Position numbers and translations under genes: made by a program
In this document: in pieces, positions 16,389 through 25,253 of the stretch
Layout: every line of letters starts with the position of its first letter
Numbering within the stretch: position 1 is the first letter of the stretch
From: Bacillus halotolerans
Lineage (GTDB): Bacteria > Bacillota > Bacilli > Bacillales > Bacillaceae
Assembly (NCBI RefSeq): GCF_001517105.1
Contig: NZ_LPVF01000009.1
Coordinates: forward strand, 179,742-243,741
Length of the DNA: 64,000 nt
Direction of reading: 5' to 3'
Notes under the pieces: model-generated
Databases searched by the model: none
The model's input: the letters and a program-made list of their open reading frames with translations, nothing else
What the model was told of the DNA's origin: nothing

Positions 16389-17070
16389 ATCGATATCCTC
16401 TTCCCCATTCAGTTCTTATATAAACCGGACGTGCCGGATCATCCTCAATTTTGGAGCGCAGCTTCCGAATATGCACCATCACCGTATTGTTGGAACAGTA
16501 AAAGTAAGGTTGTTCCCAGACACTCTCATATATATTTTGGGCAGAAAATATTTTGTTGCGTTTGCTCATCAGAAGTTTCAGGATACGATATTCCAGATCT
16601 GACAGCTTGATTTGCTGCTCCTCTTTCCAGACCTCATTAAATTCTTCGCTCACTCTTAGTTTGCCCCCGATAAGAAATCTTTCTTCCTGTTCCTTCTTTT
16701 CCTGATAGATAGTATATCTGCGTAATTGAGCAATCACTCTAGCATGAAGTTCCTCTTCCGAGAATGGTTTAGTCATATAATCATCGCCGCCGGCGAGTAA
16801 TCCCTCAGTTTTATCGAGTGTACTCGATCTGGCCGTCAGAAACAGAATCGGGACGTTAGAGGATTTCCTGATGTGCTGACATGTTTCAATTCCCGAAATG
16901 CCTGGCATCATAATATCCAAAATAACCAAATCAAGCGAGTCATTCACAAGTTGCAATGCTCGCTTGCCATCCTTGGCTCTTAGCACCTCGTAGCCTGCAC
17001 GCATAAGGGATTCCTCCAAAAGATCACCAATATCCTGATCATCCTCTACGACTAATATTCGATGGGTCAT
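16375..17070 (-). CDS. yrkP: OmpR-family response regulator YrkP
   Basis: The 231-residue regulator has a receiver domain with acidic pair EDD (9-11), phospho-acceptor Asp in LVILDIMMPG (about 53), and conserved Thr/Lys (LTARS, TKPFSEEEL). The C-terminal winged helix (about 130-231) ends YIRTEWGRGYRFGAS. YrkP is reported to control yrkO, yrkN and ykcB in B. subtilis, and both yrkO and yrkN follow here. The long inverted repeat in the yrkP-yrkO gap is a likely binding site. Confidence 0.94.
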   Translation of the reverse strand: MTHRILVVEDDQDIGDLLEESLMRAGYEVLRAKDGKRALQLVNDSLDLVILDIMMPGISGIETCQHIRKSSNVPILFLTARSSTLDKTEGLLAGGDDYMTKPFSEEELHARVIAQLRRYTIYQEKKEQEERFLIGGKLRVSEEFNEVWKEEQQIKLSDLEYRILKLLMSKRNKIFSAQNIYESVWEQPYFYCSNNTVMVHIRKLRSKIEDDPARPVYIRTEWGRGYRFGAS

Positions 17071-17162
17071 GTCTCTCTCACCTCATGATTCTTGATGTTA
17101 TTTATCGTGTATCCTTACTATATATCGTTCATAGTTAAGTACGTTATAAGATACTACGTAAA

Positions 17163-17246
17163 TCTTAACAATTTATGAAAGCTGATGCCCGCCACAAACT
17201 TGTCACATTTTCTAAAAAAATGATGACTCTTCATAAATTGTTAAGA
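17163..17246. promoter_or_regulatory. spaced 17-bp inverted repeat between yrkP and yrkO
   Basis: TCTTAACAATTTATGAA (17163-17179) and its exact reverse complement TTCATAAATTGTTAAGA (17230-17246) lie in the divergent yrkP/yrkO promoter region. OmpR-type regulators bind such A/T-rich half sites, so these are candidate YrkP operators for both transcription units. Confidence 0.7.
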
Positions 17247-17334
17247 TTCGGGCTTTATATTTATCCATTGTAAGGCTCAGGTTTTTCAGATCCGAACCAC
17301 ACATTGCAATGATAAATGGAAAAGGAGCATTGAT

Positions 17335-18534
17335 ATGACTGTACAAAAAGAAGGATACGGGCAACCGGTGAGTCTGCGGGAACGGGTTCATTTTCTGGAC
17401 ATCGTACGCGGATTCGCCTTGCTGGGCATTATTATTGTCAATTATTTTCTGATCGTAGATTCAGTAAAGGGATTCGAAATGACCTCCGATGACGTACTGC
17501 ACAATCTGGTTTCCTGGTTTGCCGAAGGGAAATTCGTTACGTTATTCTCCTTCCTGTTCGGAGTCGGGTTTATGATCTTTATGGATCGAGCCGCGCAGAA
17601 GGTAGATAGTCCCAACAAGCTGTTTGCCCGCAGGTTATCTATCCTGTTGGGATTTGGCATTTTGCACATCACATTTGTTTGGGTCGGTGACATATTGTCC
17701 TTTTACGCCATAAGCGGCTTCCTGTTACTCGCCTTCTATAAACGTACGGCCAAAACGGTACTTAGATGGATTATCGCACTTATCGTGTTTCAATTCCTGA
17801 CTCCTGTTTTCACAATGTTGTACAATGTCATCAATACTGCAGGGCAAAAAAACCCGAATTTTTCAGAGTTTACTTTGTTTAGCCACAGCAGCCTTACCTA
17901 CATAGAATCCATAAGCGCTCGGTGGACAGATATGGTCACGATGGCTGCTAGCTCTTTCCATATGATCTATTCCATGTTTCTCATGTTTCTGCTGGGCGTG
18001 TACTTTGTTAAGATGGAATTTTTCAAAGATATGGAAGCGAAAAAGCCTATATGGAAGCGTATCTGGATCATTAGCACAATCGCTTTTCTAATAACACAAA
18101 GCAGTATATTGCTAGACATGTTTAATTTTTCGAACATTTCCTCTGTCTTGGGTCAAAATGGCGGCTTAACCGGAAGTATGTTTTATATGAGTACTTTTGC
18201 AATGCTGTTTCTGTACGTTCCTCAGCTGCGAGGCCCTATGATGATATTCACTAAAGTCGGACGGATGTCATTGACCTGTTATCTGCTTCACTCTATCATT
18301 GGAACAGTTCTGTTCCTCAGGTACGGATTCGGGCTTGCAGGTCATATTCAATCTGCCGGCACGTTCATGTTCAGCCTGGCCGTGTATTTCGTGCTAATGA
18401 TCTTTAGTACATTGTGGTTGAGACGGTTTAAATACGGTCCGATGGAATTGATATGGCGCAAGCTGACGTACGGCAAAGTAAACGAGCGCTCCAAAGCAAC
18501 TCCGCTGCATTCGGAAAAATCAATTCAGAAATAA
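17335..18534 (+). CDS. yrkO: DUF418-family membrane protein YrkO
   Basis: The 399-residue polytopic protein starts with the family signature [20 protein letters not shown], has about ten membrane segments and ends with the DUF418 C-terminal pattern ([33 protein letters not shown]). The enzymatic or transport function of the family is unproven. AAGGAG precedes the ATG. It diverges from yrkP and is a known target of YrkP. Confidence 0.92.
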   Translation: MTVQKEGYGQPVSLRERVHFLDIVRGFALLGIIIVNYFLIVDSVKGFEMTSDDVLHNLVSWFAEGKFVTLFSFLFGVGFMIFMDRAAQKVDSPNKLFARRLSILLGFGILHITFVWVGDILSFYAISGFLLLAFYKRTAKTVLRWIIALIVFQFLTPVFTMLYNVINTAGQKNPNFSEFTLFSHSSLTYIESISARWTDMVTMAASSFHMIYSMFLMFLLGVYFVKMEFFKDMEAKKPIWKRIWIISTIAFLITQSSILLDMFNFSNISSVLGQNGGLTGSMFYMSTFAMLFLYVPQLRGPMMIFTKVGRMSLTCYLLHSIIGTVLFLRYGFGLAGHIQSAGTFMFSLAVYFVLMIFSTLWLRRFKYGPMELIWRKLTYGKVNERSKATPLHSEKSIQK

Positions 18535-19067
18535 CCCCTTTTCCCAGATTGCACGGACTTCAAGTTAGTTGTTGACGGAAGTAGGTATTAAACGGACAGA
18601 TTTGATTAGTATGGACTGGTTATTTTTATATTATTTAGTGCTTCTTTGGGCTAACTCTGACAGAAAATTCACCAGAGTTTACTCAATGTGTATAGCTCGT
18701 GAATCGTGATCGAATTTAAAATGAATCTATTGCGCATGCCTATAGTCAATGGCAACACATTCAACTATTTTATGTGATTTGTGATAGAAAAAATTTGAGA
18801 AGAATAACTAATCCCGCGTAAGACACTTAATACGCTAGTGAACGATAGTAAATAAGGGTTACTTGCAGCTTGTTTTCCAAGGAAACAAAGAAAAAAATTG
18901 TGCAAAAAGACAGGAAAGAGCTTTTGCAGCAAGTATTTTAACGCCAAATTTACTGCGGAAGAAAAAGCGACGGAATCACTTTTTGTGAAAAGGGCTCGTA
19001 GAACAGCTGGAATGTTTCTACTGAACGACTGGACTCGATATTATAGCAAATGAAGGAGTGAGCAATC
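18535..19067. other. 533 bases without a recognised gene
   Basis: No frame with a credible start was found. The 60-codon frames on either strand have no ribosome site. It should contain the yrkN promoter, but no clear -35/-10 pair was picked. Confidence 0.5.
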
Positions 19068-19625
19068 ATGAAAACAAAAAAGGAACCAAAAGTTATTCTG
19101 GAACTAGCAAATGAGTCTGATCTGCCAGAATTCCAAAAAAAATTACAAGAAGCCTTTGCGATTGCCGTGATTGAAACGTTCGGTGATTGTGAAGATGGAC
19201 CGATTCCATCGGACAATGATGTTCAGGAGTCTTTCAATGCTCCCGGAGCAATGGTATACCATATTCTTCAGGATGGTAAGAAGGTCGGTGGTGCAGTAGT
19301 ACGTATCAACAGCCAAACACATCATAATTCGCTAGATTTATTCTATGTATCTCCAGAATATCACAGCCAAGGGATTGGTCTTTCTGCTTGGAAAGCCATT
19401 GAAGCACAGTATCCGGATACTGTGCTTTGGGAAACCGTGACACCTTATTTCGAAAAGCGAAATATCAACTTCTATGTGAATAAGTGTGGATTCCATATCG
19501 TAGAGTTCTACAATGAACATCACTCTGATCCGCATATGCATCGCAATGGACGCGAAGATGACAAGCCCCTGCCGGATGATGATGACTTTTTCAGATTTGT
19601 AAAGGTTATGAAAAAAAAGGACTAA
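19068..19625 (+). CDS. yrkN: GNAT-family N-acetyltransferase YrkN
   Basis: This 185-residue protein has the GNAT fold: GGAVVRINSQTHHNSLDLFYVSPEYHS cut across motif A, with the acetyl-CoA loop SQGIGLSAWKAIE (Q/R-x-x-G-x-G/A, about residues 103-115), and a late NFYVNKCGFHIVEFY block typical of motif B. The substrate is unknown. AAGGAGTGA lies before the ATG. It is a reported YrkP target. The acidic tail (DDKPLPDDDDFFRFV) is unusual but intact. Confidence 0.9.
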   Translation: MKTKKEPKVILELANESDLPEFQKKLQEAFAIAVIETFGDCEDGPIPSDNDVQESFNAPGAMVYHILQDGKKVGGAVVRINSQTHHNSLDLFYVSPEYHSQGIGLSAWKAIEAQYPDTVLWETVTPYFEKRNINFYVNKCGFHIVEFYNEHHSDPHMHRNGREDDKPLPDDDDFFRFVKVMKKKD

Positions 19626-19887
19626 ACAATTGAACACGGCGAGATGCCGCAGAGAGTTGCTGGTAACTTTTTTAAAGATGTTTGTTTGGATCCAAAAAAT
19701 CCTAAAAATATATTAGTGTCAATAATTATTTTCACAGACATAAATATACTCCTAACAACGCTCGTTTTAACCAATTAATGCAGATTATCCATGTTTATAC
19801 AATCTATATTTCATTATCAGAGGAAGGTAATAATGCTGTTTAAAAGGGGTTTTGATCCCTGTATCAAAAACAGGGGTCAGTTCCCTT

Positions 19888-19945
19888 TCAAGAGGGCCTT
19901 TTTTATTTCAAGAACTCTTCAAGTTTCGCTTTAGTTTTTGACTCT
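19888..19945 (-). pseudogene. 3' relic of a phage lysin (CwlA-like)
   Basis: AGAGGGCCTTTTTTATTTCA, followed by codons reading KTKAKLEEFLK on the minus strand, mirrors the terminator and last codons of cwlA at 7845-7900 (KTREKIEALMK). Only the final codons and terminator half remain. Confidence 0.6.
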
Positions 19946-20043
19946 TAAAGTCTGAATAAACATAAAATACCTCAGCAGCATTCTTGAACCTAAGTAAGCC
20001 GCTAAGATTCACTTTTCAAATTCACAAAACCAAAAAAGAAAGT

Positions 20044-20319
20044 CTATTCTACTATTATTTTAAACTCATCCTCTAATTCCTGTTGAGCCTCTTGTAAAAC
20101 ATCTAATACATCATCAGCATATGAACCTAAAAACTTTTTACTTAACTCAAAATTTCTCCAGACTAAAGTTAACGGCAACTCTATCCACCCTGTAAGGCAA
20201 TCCCATAAAGCGTCTAAATTTTTCCCATAGTAGTCTGGGAAATCTAATTTATCTGTTAATGCATCATGTAACCCTTCTTTATTTTCAAAGTCTTTTCCAT
20301 CTACAACTATTTTTTTCAT
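20044..20319 (-). CDS. yrdF: barstar-like ribonuclease inhibitor YrdF
   Basis: The 91-residue acidic protein matches the barstar fold: KIVVDGKDFENKEGLHDALT, then FPDYYGKNLDALWDCLTGWI, which contains the conserved YYGxNLDALWD helix that blocks the barnase active site, and a C-terminal DEFKIIVE strand. Barstars are cytoplasmic inhibitors of barnase-type RNases. GGAGGA lies before the ATG. A broken barnase gene lies just upstream on the same strand, so the pair was once a toxin-immunity unit. Confidence 0.92.
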   Translation of the reverse strand: MKKIVVDGKDFENKEGLHDALTDKLDFPDYYGKNLDALWDCLTGWIELPLTLVWRNFELSKKFLGSYADDVLDVLQEAQQELEDEFKIIVE

Positions 20320-20335
20320 TAAAAACTGTCCTCCA

Positions 20336-20573
20336 TTATTTTAACTTAACAAACGTTTTATAATGATCTGTTGTTTTATATATTAATCCATCATTCGAAT
20401 AGAGTAATCTGCCACTCCCTCTGTAACCTGTGGTATAGTTTATATCAGCTTCAGGAAGACGTTTTTCACTGTTTTTGTATATATCTCCCCCGATACTTTT
20501 ACCCGGTGCTACTTACCTTTTTTGCTTTCCCATCCTAATTTCCTTGCTTCCTTTATTTATGTAATTATCCGGC
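20336..20573 (-). pseudogene. barnase-type ribonuclease relic
   Basis: Fragments on the minus strand read PDNYINK, EARKLGWESKKG and, after further frame changes and a stop, APGKSIGGDIYKNSEKRLPE then ADINYTTGYRGSGRLLYSND and GLIYKTTDHYKTFVKLK. They reproduce the order of conserved barnase blocks, including the catalytic Glu (GKSIGGD..PEADINY), Arg (GRLLYS) and His (TTDHYKTF) regions. At least two frameshifts and a missing N-terminus make it non-functional. Whether it was a free RNase or the C-terminal domain of a longer polymorphic toxin cannot be decided, as nothing recognisable precedes it. Confidence 0.85.
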
Positions 20574-20751
20574 ACCGCCATTGATCGCCATCTCATCCAT
20601 ACTGAGCAACACCCCAATTTGACATTAGAATTGCTGAACCATAGAGTACTTTCTGCCACTGTTGAACCTCTTTCACCATCCAGTGATAGCTGGTGATTAG
20701 ATTTTCCGTTATCCTTTAAGAACTAATACATTTTTTAGCGGGGAGCTAGCC

Positions 20752-21018
20752 ATGACTGAAAAATACACAACTGAAGTTTCTTTAGACTTTTTTAATGGTG
20801 ATGAAACTGATTTAAAGGATACAATTGAGGAGATTAGACTTTTTGCAAAGACATATGAGAACGATAAAGTAACCGTCCTAAGTGTTACTGAAAATGAATC
20901 TTCAAAGGGAAAAAACTATAAAGTTCTTTTACAGCACGAAAGAGATACAGATAATCTAGGACGTAAATATGAATATGATGAAGAAAAACTATTCGGTTTC
21001 TTTGAAGATGAAGAATAG
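20752..21018 (+). CDS. small acidic protein, unknown
   Basis: The 88-residue protein begins MTEKYTTEVSLDFFNGDETD after GGGGAG and ends FGFFEDEE. It has a strand-helix-strand look, is strongly acidic and lacks membrane segments. A terminator-like hairpin (GAACCACATTTTAGTGGTTTTTTT region, about 21045-21066) follows. The position near barstar suggests an immunity-type protein, but no family is recognised. Confidence 0.65.
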   Translation: MTEKYTTEVSLDFFNGDETDLKDTIEEIRLFAKTYENDKVTVLSVTENESSKGKNYKVLLQHERDTDNLGRKYEYDEEKLFGFFEDEE

Positions 21019-21189
21019 TGAATACCACGTTAGCGCATACAAAGAACCACATTTTAGTGGTTTTTTTAAATTATTCATTTACATAACCTTAAAATCTATC
21101 TCATGATTAAACCTGCGCAAGGCTGCCCTTATTTGAATCACTGTTCTGCCATTCTCAGGAGCTTCTAAGACATGCGCAGTGCCCCGTTT

Positions 21190-21412
21190 GAACATGTATT
21201 ACAGGAAGCTAACCCAACATTTATTTAATCAATCAGTGACAGGAAACTATGCTCCCCCCTTTTGTAATGAATAAAGCTATCCTCATCATGCATTTACGCG
21301 TATTGAAAAATACAAAAAAAGATGTGTCCCTTCATGATCCGATCGGGCAGGATATTGATTACGAAAATAAAAATGAATAGCTGCATTCGAAAAAGCTATG
21401 TATCACTCAGAA
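21190..21412 (+). pseudogene. second skin-end relic: yqaB 3' end plus start of spoIIIC
   Basis: The stretch from TTGAACATGTATTACAGGAA through ATTTATTTAATCAATCAGTG to TCCCTTCATGATCCGATCGG closely repeats 13245-13410, covering the last codons of yqaB and the first third of spoIIIC, including HDPIGQD. After GGGCAGGAT the sequence degenerates, with a trace of AGCTATGTATCACTCAGA matching the SRSYVSRIE codons. No functional frame remains. It lies about 8 kb beyond the intact junction and in the same orientation. Confidence 0.88.
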
Positions 21413-21637
21413 ACCAATGTTAAATATGTGGATAGCCCTTCTCATAAAAGGAGATGGGCTCTTTTTCACTTCAATATTGTTTGAATTTCGCTTTTTTGGA
21501 CCATGAGTAACATCTAACTTCAAAAAATACATCACAAACATTGATTTAAGATACCGTTCCTTTTGCAACATATGAGAATAGGGATGATTAAACCACTCAG
21601 TAAAAATCTCTTTCTGCAGAATTTCTACACCCTTCCT
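21413..21637. other. short intergenic stretch
   Basis: A hairpin with T run (about 21430-21465, AGCCCTTCTCATAAAAGGAG then GGGCTCTTTTT) is the only structure seen. No gene is supported. Confidence 0.4.
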
Positions 21638-22246
21638 TTAAAATTCTTTATTTCTATAAATACGTATCGATAGAAGCCAAGAACAAACATATAGAATTAT
21701 AACCGAAAGCAGAATAAACAAATAAACATTAAGATTTTGTACTGATAGTAATATTCTAATATTTTCTCTGATTATATCATTCACATTTCGGAACAAGGTA
21801 TTAACTAATACCATATAAATACCAAATAAGATAAGTGAGCCTTTGAACAAATATTGGCTTTTAAACTGATAACTAAATGGAAAGATAAATGAAGCAGATA
21901 CCATCACAAGGCATACGATAAACATTAGATCTATCCAGAATGTTAGTTCTCTATGAATGATCAAATTTCCTATAAAAATTGTAAGAACTACAATTAAAGT
22001 AAAAATAAGCACCCCTATATACTTTGAACTAACAATTTCCCTGCGTGTATAAGGAAGTGAATTCAGCAGAGTATTTATTCGGGCTTTTTCATCCATTGAA
22101 AAAACGTTCATTATTATGACAATACTAAATACAAAACCTGACCAGATATATGATATATTTAACGTTAAATAAACAAATAAAACCGGCAGTAATATCATAA
22201 GAGATTTCTTTTGTAAAATGATATCTTTTCTTATTAAGTGAAACAC
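21638..22246 (-). CDS. ABC-2 type transporter permease
   Basis: The 202-residue protein has about six membrane segments and the FHLIRKDIILQKKSLMILL start typical of small ABC-2 permeases. A conserved SLPYTRREIVSSKYIGVLIF segment between the second and third helices is the cytoplasmic coupling region of this family (NSLPxxRxxIVxxKY). It is the last gene of a regulator-ATPase-permease operon and starts one base after the ATPase stop. The substrate is unknown; relatives export antimicrobial peptides or act in envelope stress. Confidence 0.88.
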   Translation of the reverse strand: MFHLIRKDIILQKKSLMILLPVLFVYLTLNISYIWSGFVFSIVIIMNVFSMDEKARINTLLNSLPYTRREIVSSKYIGVLIFTLIVVLTIFIGNLIIHRELTFWIDLMFIVCLVMVSASFIFPFSYQFKSQYLFKGSLILFGIYMVLVNTLFRNVNDIIRENIRILLSVQNLNVYLFILLSVIILYVCSWLLSIRIYRNKEF

Positions 22247-22247
22247 C

Positions 22248-23108
22248 TTACTTAGCCCCTTTCTTTGTATAGAACATCAGCTCTTCAATCGTTGGTTTTT
22301 CGATCAAAACTAAGTCACCAAACACATCTTCTATACGTGCTTTATTGGCTGCTAATGCCTCAAAACCAGCATTAGATTTCCGAATGGAGATGAACTCCTG
22401 TTCTGTATCTCGATCTAATAGCTCCTTGCCTCCTTTTACAATGGCGTACTCTTCTTGAATTTGATACGATTTCTTTGTGAAAATATGCTCGCCATTATGA
22501 ATAAAAGTAATATAATCTGCAATACGGTCTAAATCTGTTGTAATATGAGTAGAAAAGAAGATCGTTTTCTTTCCATCTTGCATTATATTATGTAGTATAT
22601 CTAGAAACTCCCTGCGAAATATTGGGTCTAACCCCGATGTAGGTTCATCCATAATAATTAACTCTGCATGATGTGATAAGGCTATTGATAAAGAAGCTTT
22701 CATCATCATTCCTTTAGAAAATGATTTGATTTTTTTATTTAACGGCAGTTCAAATTTTTCAACATAGGAATTAAATAGGCGATCATCCCATTTCATATAG
22801 CAGGGCCTTATAATCTCCTTCATTTCTGCTAATGTTAAATGTGCGTAGAAAATATTTTCATCAAATACAAAACCAATCCGTTGCTTTATTTCTTTTTCAT
22901 GTTCTTTATGATCTAACCCAAATATTGAAATCGATCCGCTATCTGGCTGCAATAAGTTCATCATAAGTTTAATCGTTGTAGATTTACCAACACCATTACC
23001 ACCGATAAAACCCGTTATAAATCCTTTTTTAACTGTCATTGAAATATCTTTTAGCTGAAAATCACCAAATGATTTATAAACATGTTTGAATTCAATAACA
23101 TTTTCCAC
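22248..23108 (-). CDS. ABC transporter ATP-binding protein
   Basis: This 286-residue ATPase has Walker A GGNGVGKST (about 36-44), the signature region SFSKGMMMKASLSIALSHHA (a variant of LSGGQ: FSKGM), Walker B LIIMDEPTSG, and the switch His in FFSTHITTDLDRIADY. Lack of the canonical LSGGQ is normal in this exporter subfamily. The C-terminal extension (about 215-286) is typical of YtrB-like ATPases. It overlaps the stop of the upstream GntR gene by one base. Confidence 0.93.
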   Translation of the reverse strand: MENVIEFKHVYKSFGDFQLKDISMTVKKGFITGFIGGNGVGKSTTIKLMMNLLQPDSGSISIFGLDHKEHEKEIKQRIGFVFDENIFYAHLTLAEMKEIIRPCYMKWDDRLFNSYVEKFELPLNKKIKSFSKGMMMKASLSIALSHHAELIIMDEPTSGLDPIFRREFLDILHNIMQDGKKTIFFSTHITTDLDRIADYITFIHNGEHIFTKKSYQIQEEYAIVKGGKELLDRDTEQEFISIRKSNAGFEALAANKARIEDVFGDLVLIEKPTIEELMFYTKKGAK

Positions 23109-23485
23109 TATTCTTCCTCCCTATATAACAGTGTAAGTATGCCCTTTAATTCTGTAAGTGAGATGCCAATTTCTTTACTGTTTTGAATTGCCGTCAACAA
23201 TTGCTCTTCAATTACCTTCATTTTTCTTTCTTTAATCATCTCACTATCCTGCTCCGATACAAAAGAACCTTTCCCAACAACTGAATATATGAATCCGTTC
23301 TTCTCAAGTTCCTCATAGGCACGTTTTGTTGTAATAACACTTATATCCAAATCCTTCGCTAACTGTCGCATTGAAGGTAAGGATTGCCCTGCGTGTAATT
23401 CATTGGTCAAAATATGTTTTTTAATTTGAGCATAAATTTGCTCATAAATAGGTTCTTTTGAATGATTTGAAATGATAATTTGCAT
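23108..23485 (-). CDS. GntR/YtrA-family transcriptional regulator
   Basis: The 125-residue repressor has an N-terminal winged helix with the family core YEQIYAQIKKHILTNELHAG, LPSMRQLAKDLDISVITTKR and YEELEKNGFIYSVVGKGSFV, then a short helical dimerisation tail, as in YtrA-type GntR proteins. Such regulators usually repress their own ABC operon and respond to cell-wall-active antibiotics. GAGG lies before the ATG, and a palindrome overlaps the promoter region. Confidence 0.92.
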   Translation of the reverse strand: MQIIISNHSKEPIYEQIYAQIKKHILTNELHAGQSLPSMRQLAKDLDISVITTKRAYEELEKNGFIYSVVGKGSFVSEQDSEMIKERKMKVIEEQLLTAIQNSKEIGISLTELKGILTLLYREEE

Positions 23486-23502
23486 ATAAACCTCACTATC
23501 AT

Positions 23503-23527
23503 ATTGTATATATACTTTATATACAAT
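23503..23527. promoter_or_regulatory. operator-like palindrome upstream of the GntR-ABC operon
   Basis: ATTGTATATA and its complement TATATACAAT lie around a short centre about 20-40 bases before the regulator start codon. GTATA...TATAC inverted repeats are typical YtrA-subfamily operators, so autoregulation is likely. Confidence 0.75.
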
Positions 23528-23869
23528 ATATCCAAATGAATATCAGAATACAACTCTTTTTTAATCCAATCCTTCGAGTTTATCGTTTGGTTAAGTGTTG
23601 GGCTATAATGCTTCATTCACTTGTAAGGTGCATTTAATCGTTGCCAAGACGACAGAGAGATAGTTGAGAAGGTTTATTTCTTCACAATTTATATTTAAAT
23701 TGCTAATGATGTATAGATAGTTAATTATGTATACACTCCAAATCAGAAAGAAACACATATTATAAGAATTAGGATAAAATTTTTAATAATGTACACATCC
23801 ATTTATAGAGATAATAGTGGTTCGGTCATGTAGTTCTCATGATCAAAAATTTTCTTTAAGGAGTGTAAC
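23528..23869. other. intergenic stretch
   Basis: Low-GC sequence that should hold the promoter of the GntR-ABC operon (near 23530-23560 on the minus strand). No gene or relic is recognised before the CwlA fragment. Confidence 0.45.
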
Positions 23870-24140
23870 AGCCTGGGATATACAAACAAAAATAAGCACC
23901 CCCTACATAACATCCAAGCAGAGGTGCATATAAAAATGAGCAGGTATATAATTTTGTGCCAATGTATTTTCTCGTTTTTTTGCTACGTGGGCATAATGTT
24001 TTTTTCTTGGCGGCACTTGTTTTGCATGAGATGAGCCTGATTTCCCGCCCGGCGCCTTCCATTCTGCTTCAATAGCGGTTTTAACCTTTCTCCCCCGTGC
24101 CTCTGACAAGATGCGATGTGGACATACTTGCCGTCCCAAT
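23870..24140 (-). pseudogene. cwlA relic
   Basis: In shifting frames the minus strand reads CPHRILSEARGRKVKTAIEA, EWKAPGGKSGSSHAKQVPPR and KKHYAHVAKKRENTLAQN, matching CPHRILSEGRWNQVKAAIEK and the GGK-STSKTSTAKKK linker of CwlA. Both the catalytic start and the binding repeats are gone. Confidence 0.8.
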
Positions 24141-24257
24141 CGCCTCTATTTCAACTTAGACTAAAAAATCATTTTAAATTTCATTTCAACTAGCATCCCT
24201 ATCGAAGTAACTCGACCCGCATATCATGTACTATCTCTTTTTAAGGGAGGTGGACAT

Positions 24258-24374
24258 ATGGGATACTCATATGGTTATGGTAACTCCTTTGCATTAATCG
24301 TGGTGCTATTTATCTTATTAATCATTGTGGGAGCAGCTTTCTTCGGAGGCTATCCAGAAGGCGTTCCTATTTAA
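24258..24374 (+). CDS. YjcZ-family micropeptide, copy 1
   Basis: The 38-residue peptide begins [20 protein letters not shown] and has a Gly/Tyr-rich head, one hydrophobic helix (residues 11-29) and the tail GGYPEGVPI. This is the YjcZ/SscA-like pattern of small Bacillus proteins, some of which are needed for spore coat assembly. A strong AGGGAGGTG site precedes the ATG. A close paralogue follows at 24543. Confidence 0.85.
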   Translation: MGYSYGYGNSFALIVVLFILLIIVGAAFFGGYPEGVPI

Positions 24375-24542
24375 TTGATATGTAGGAGTACCTCCATGTT
24401 GTTTGACGCCATAAGAAACCTTTATGGCGTTTCCGTTTATTTTTTAGACAAAAAATTCATTTTTTCTTATTTAGACGTCAATCTATGTCGAAAACTATCG
24501 TTTAGCATATCTTATACTATCCTCACTAAAGGAGGTGGACAT

Positions 24543-24632
24543 ATGTCTAATGGTTACGGTAGTTCCTTCGCGTTAATTGTGGTGCTATTCATCTTGTTAA
24601 TCATTGTGGGAGCAGCTTTCTTTAGATATTAA
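24543..24632 (+). CDS. YjcZ-family micropeptide, copy 2
   Basis: This 29-residue peptide, [20 protein letters not shown] then IVGAAFFRY, shares the hydrophobic core of copy 1 but lacks the GGYPEGVPI tail. The ribosome site (AAAGGAGGTGGACAT) and the downstream CGCCATAAGAAACC-containing hairpin are also repeated, so a unit of about 280 bases was duplicated. The length resembles SscA. Confidence 0.85.
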   Translation: MSNGYGSSFALIVVLFILLIIVGAAFFRY

Positions 24633-24832
24633 GTTAATAGACTAACTCCTCCGCAGCGCACCTCCCTGTTCGGCAAAACGCCATAAGAAACCTATATGGC
24701 GTTTTGTTATGTGATTAACTCACCATATGCTGACAAAGTTTCTGAACCAAGGAACTATAAAATACCAATCTTCATCTTTCTGAAGCTCTATGAGCTTTTT
24801 TTAAATTGTCCACAGTTTTAGCTTAATATAAT

Positions 24833-25186
24833 TTATTGATTTAGAAGCCATTTTATACGCCCAGCTGAAGTTATATAGTGTAGCAATATAAGACAAAAAA
24901 AGATAATACAAACTGTTTTTAAATTACTAAAATAAAGCGCTGCAACAGCCATTGCAAAGATCAATAATTCAATAAATAATCTTATAACCCCGTTCACGGC
25001 TATTACAGTTTGACCGCTTCGGCTAGGATCATTGGGCACTGCAAACACGGACCAGATAATCATAACTGCAATTGGTAAAACTAAAGTTAAAACATATTTT
25101 AAAAAACCATTGAAGTGAGTCCAAGCAAACACACCTATGAAAATCAATGCCGCAACTTCAAGTGAAAATCTTAGAAGTAAATTCAT
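24833..25186 (-). CDS. yrdB: DUF2568 membrane protein YrdB
   Basis: This 117-residue protein has four hydrophobic segments (about 5-24, 29-48, 66-86, 90-110) and the family blocks RFSLEVAALIFIGVFAW and VFAVPNDPSRSG. DUF2568/YrdB proteins have no known function. The order and strand match yrdB of B. subtilis, though neighbours yrdA, yrdC and yrdD are absent here. The ribosome site is weak. Confidence 0.85.
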   Translation of the reverse strand: MNLLLRFSLEVAALIFIGVFAWTHFNGFLKYVLTLVLPIAVMIIWSVFAVPNDPSRSGQTVIAVNGVIRLFIELLIFAMAVAALYFSNLKTVCIIFFCLILLHYITSAGRIKWLLNQ

Positions 25187-25253
25187 TTGACTCAGTTTTT
25201 TTCAACTCCTCTGTATTAAAAAGCACCCCGCAGGAGATGCTCTTTTCTGCACT

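Noticed and set aside
18765-18947. 60-codon hydrophobic minus-strand frame between yrkO and yrkN
   Set aside because: No ribosome site, no family resemblance, and no supporting terminator.
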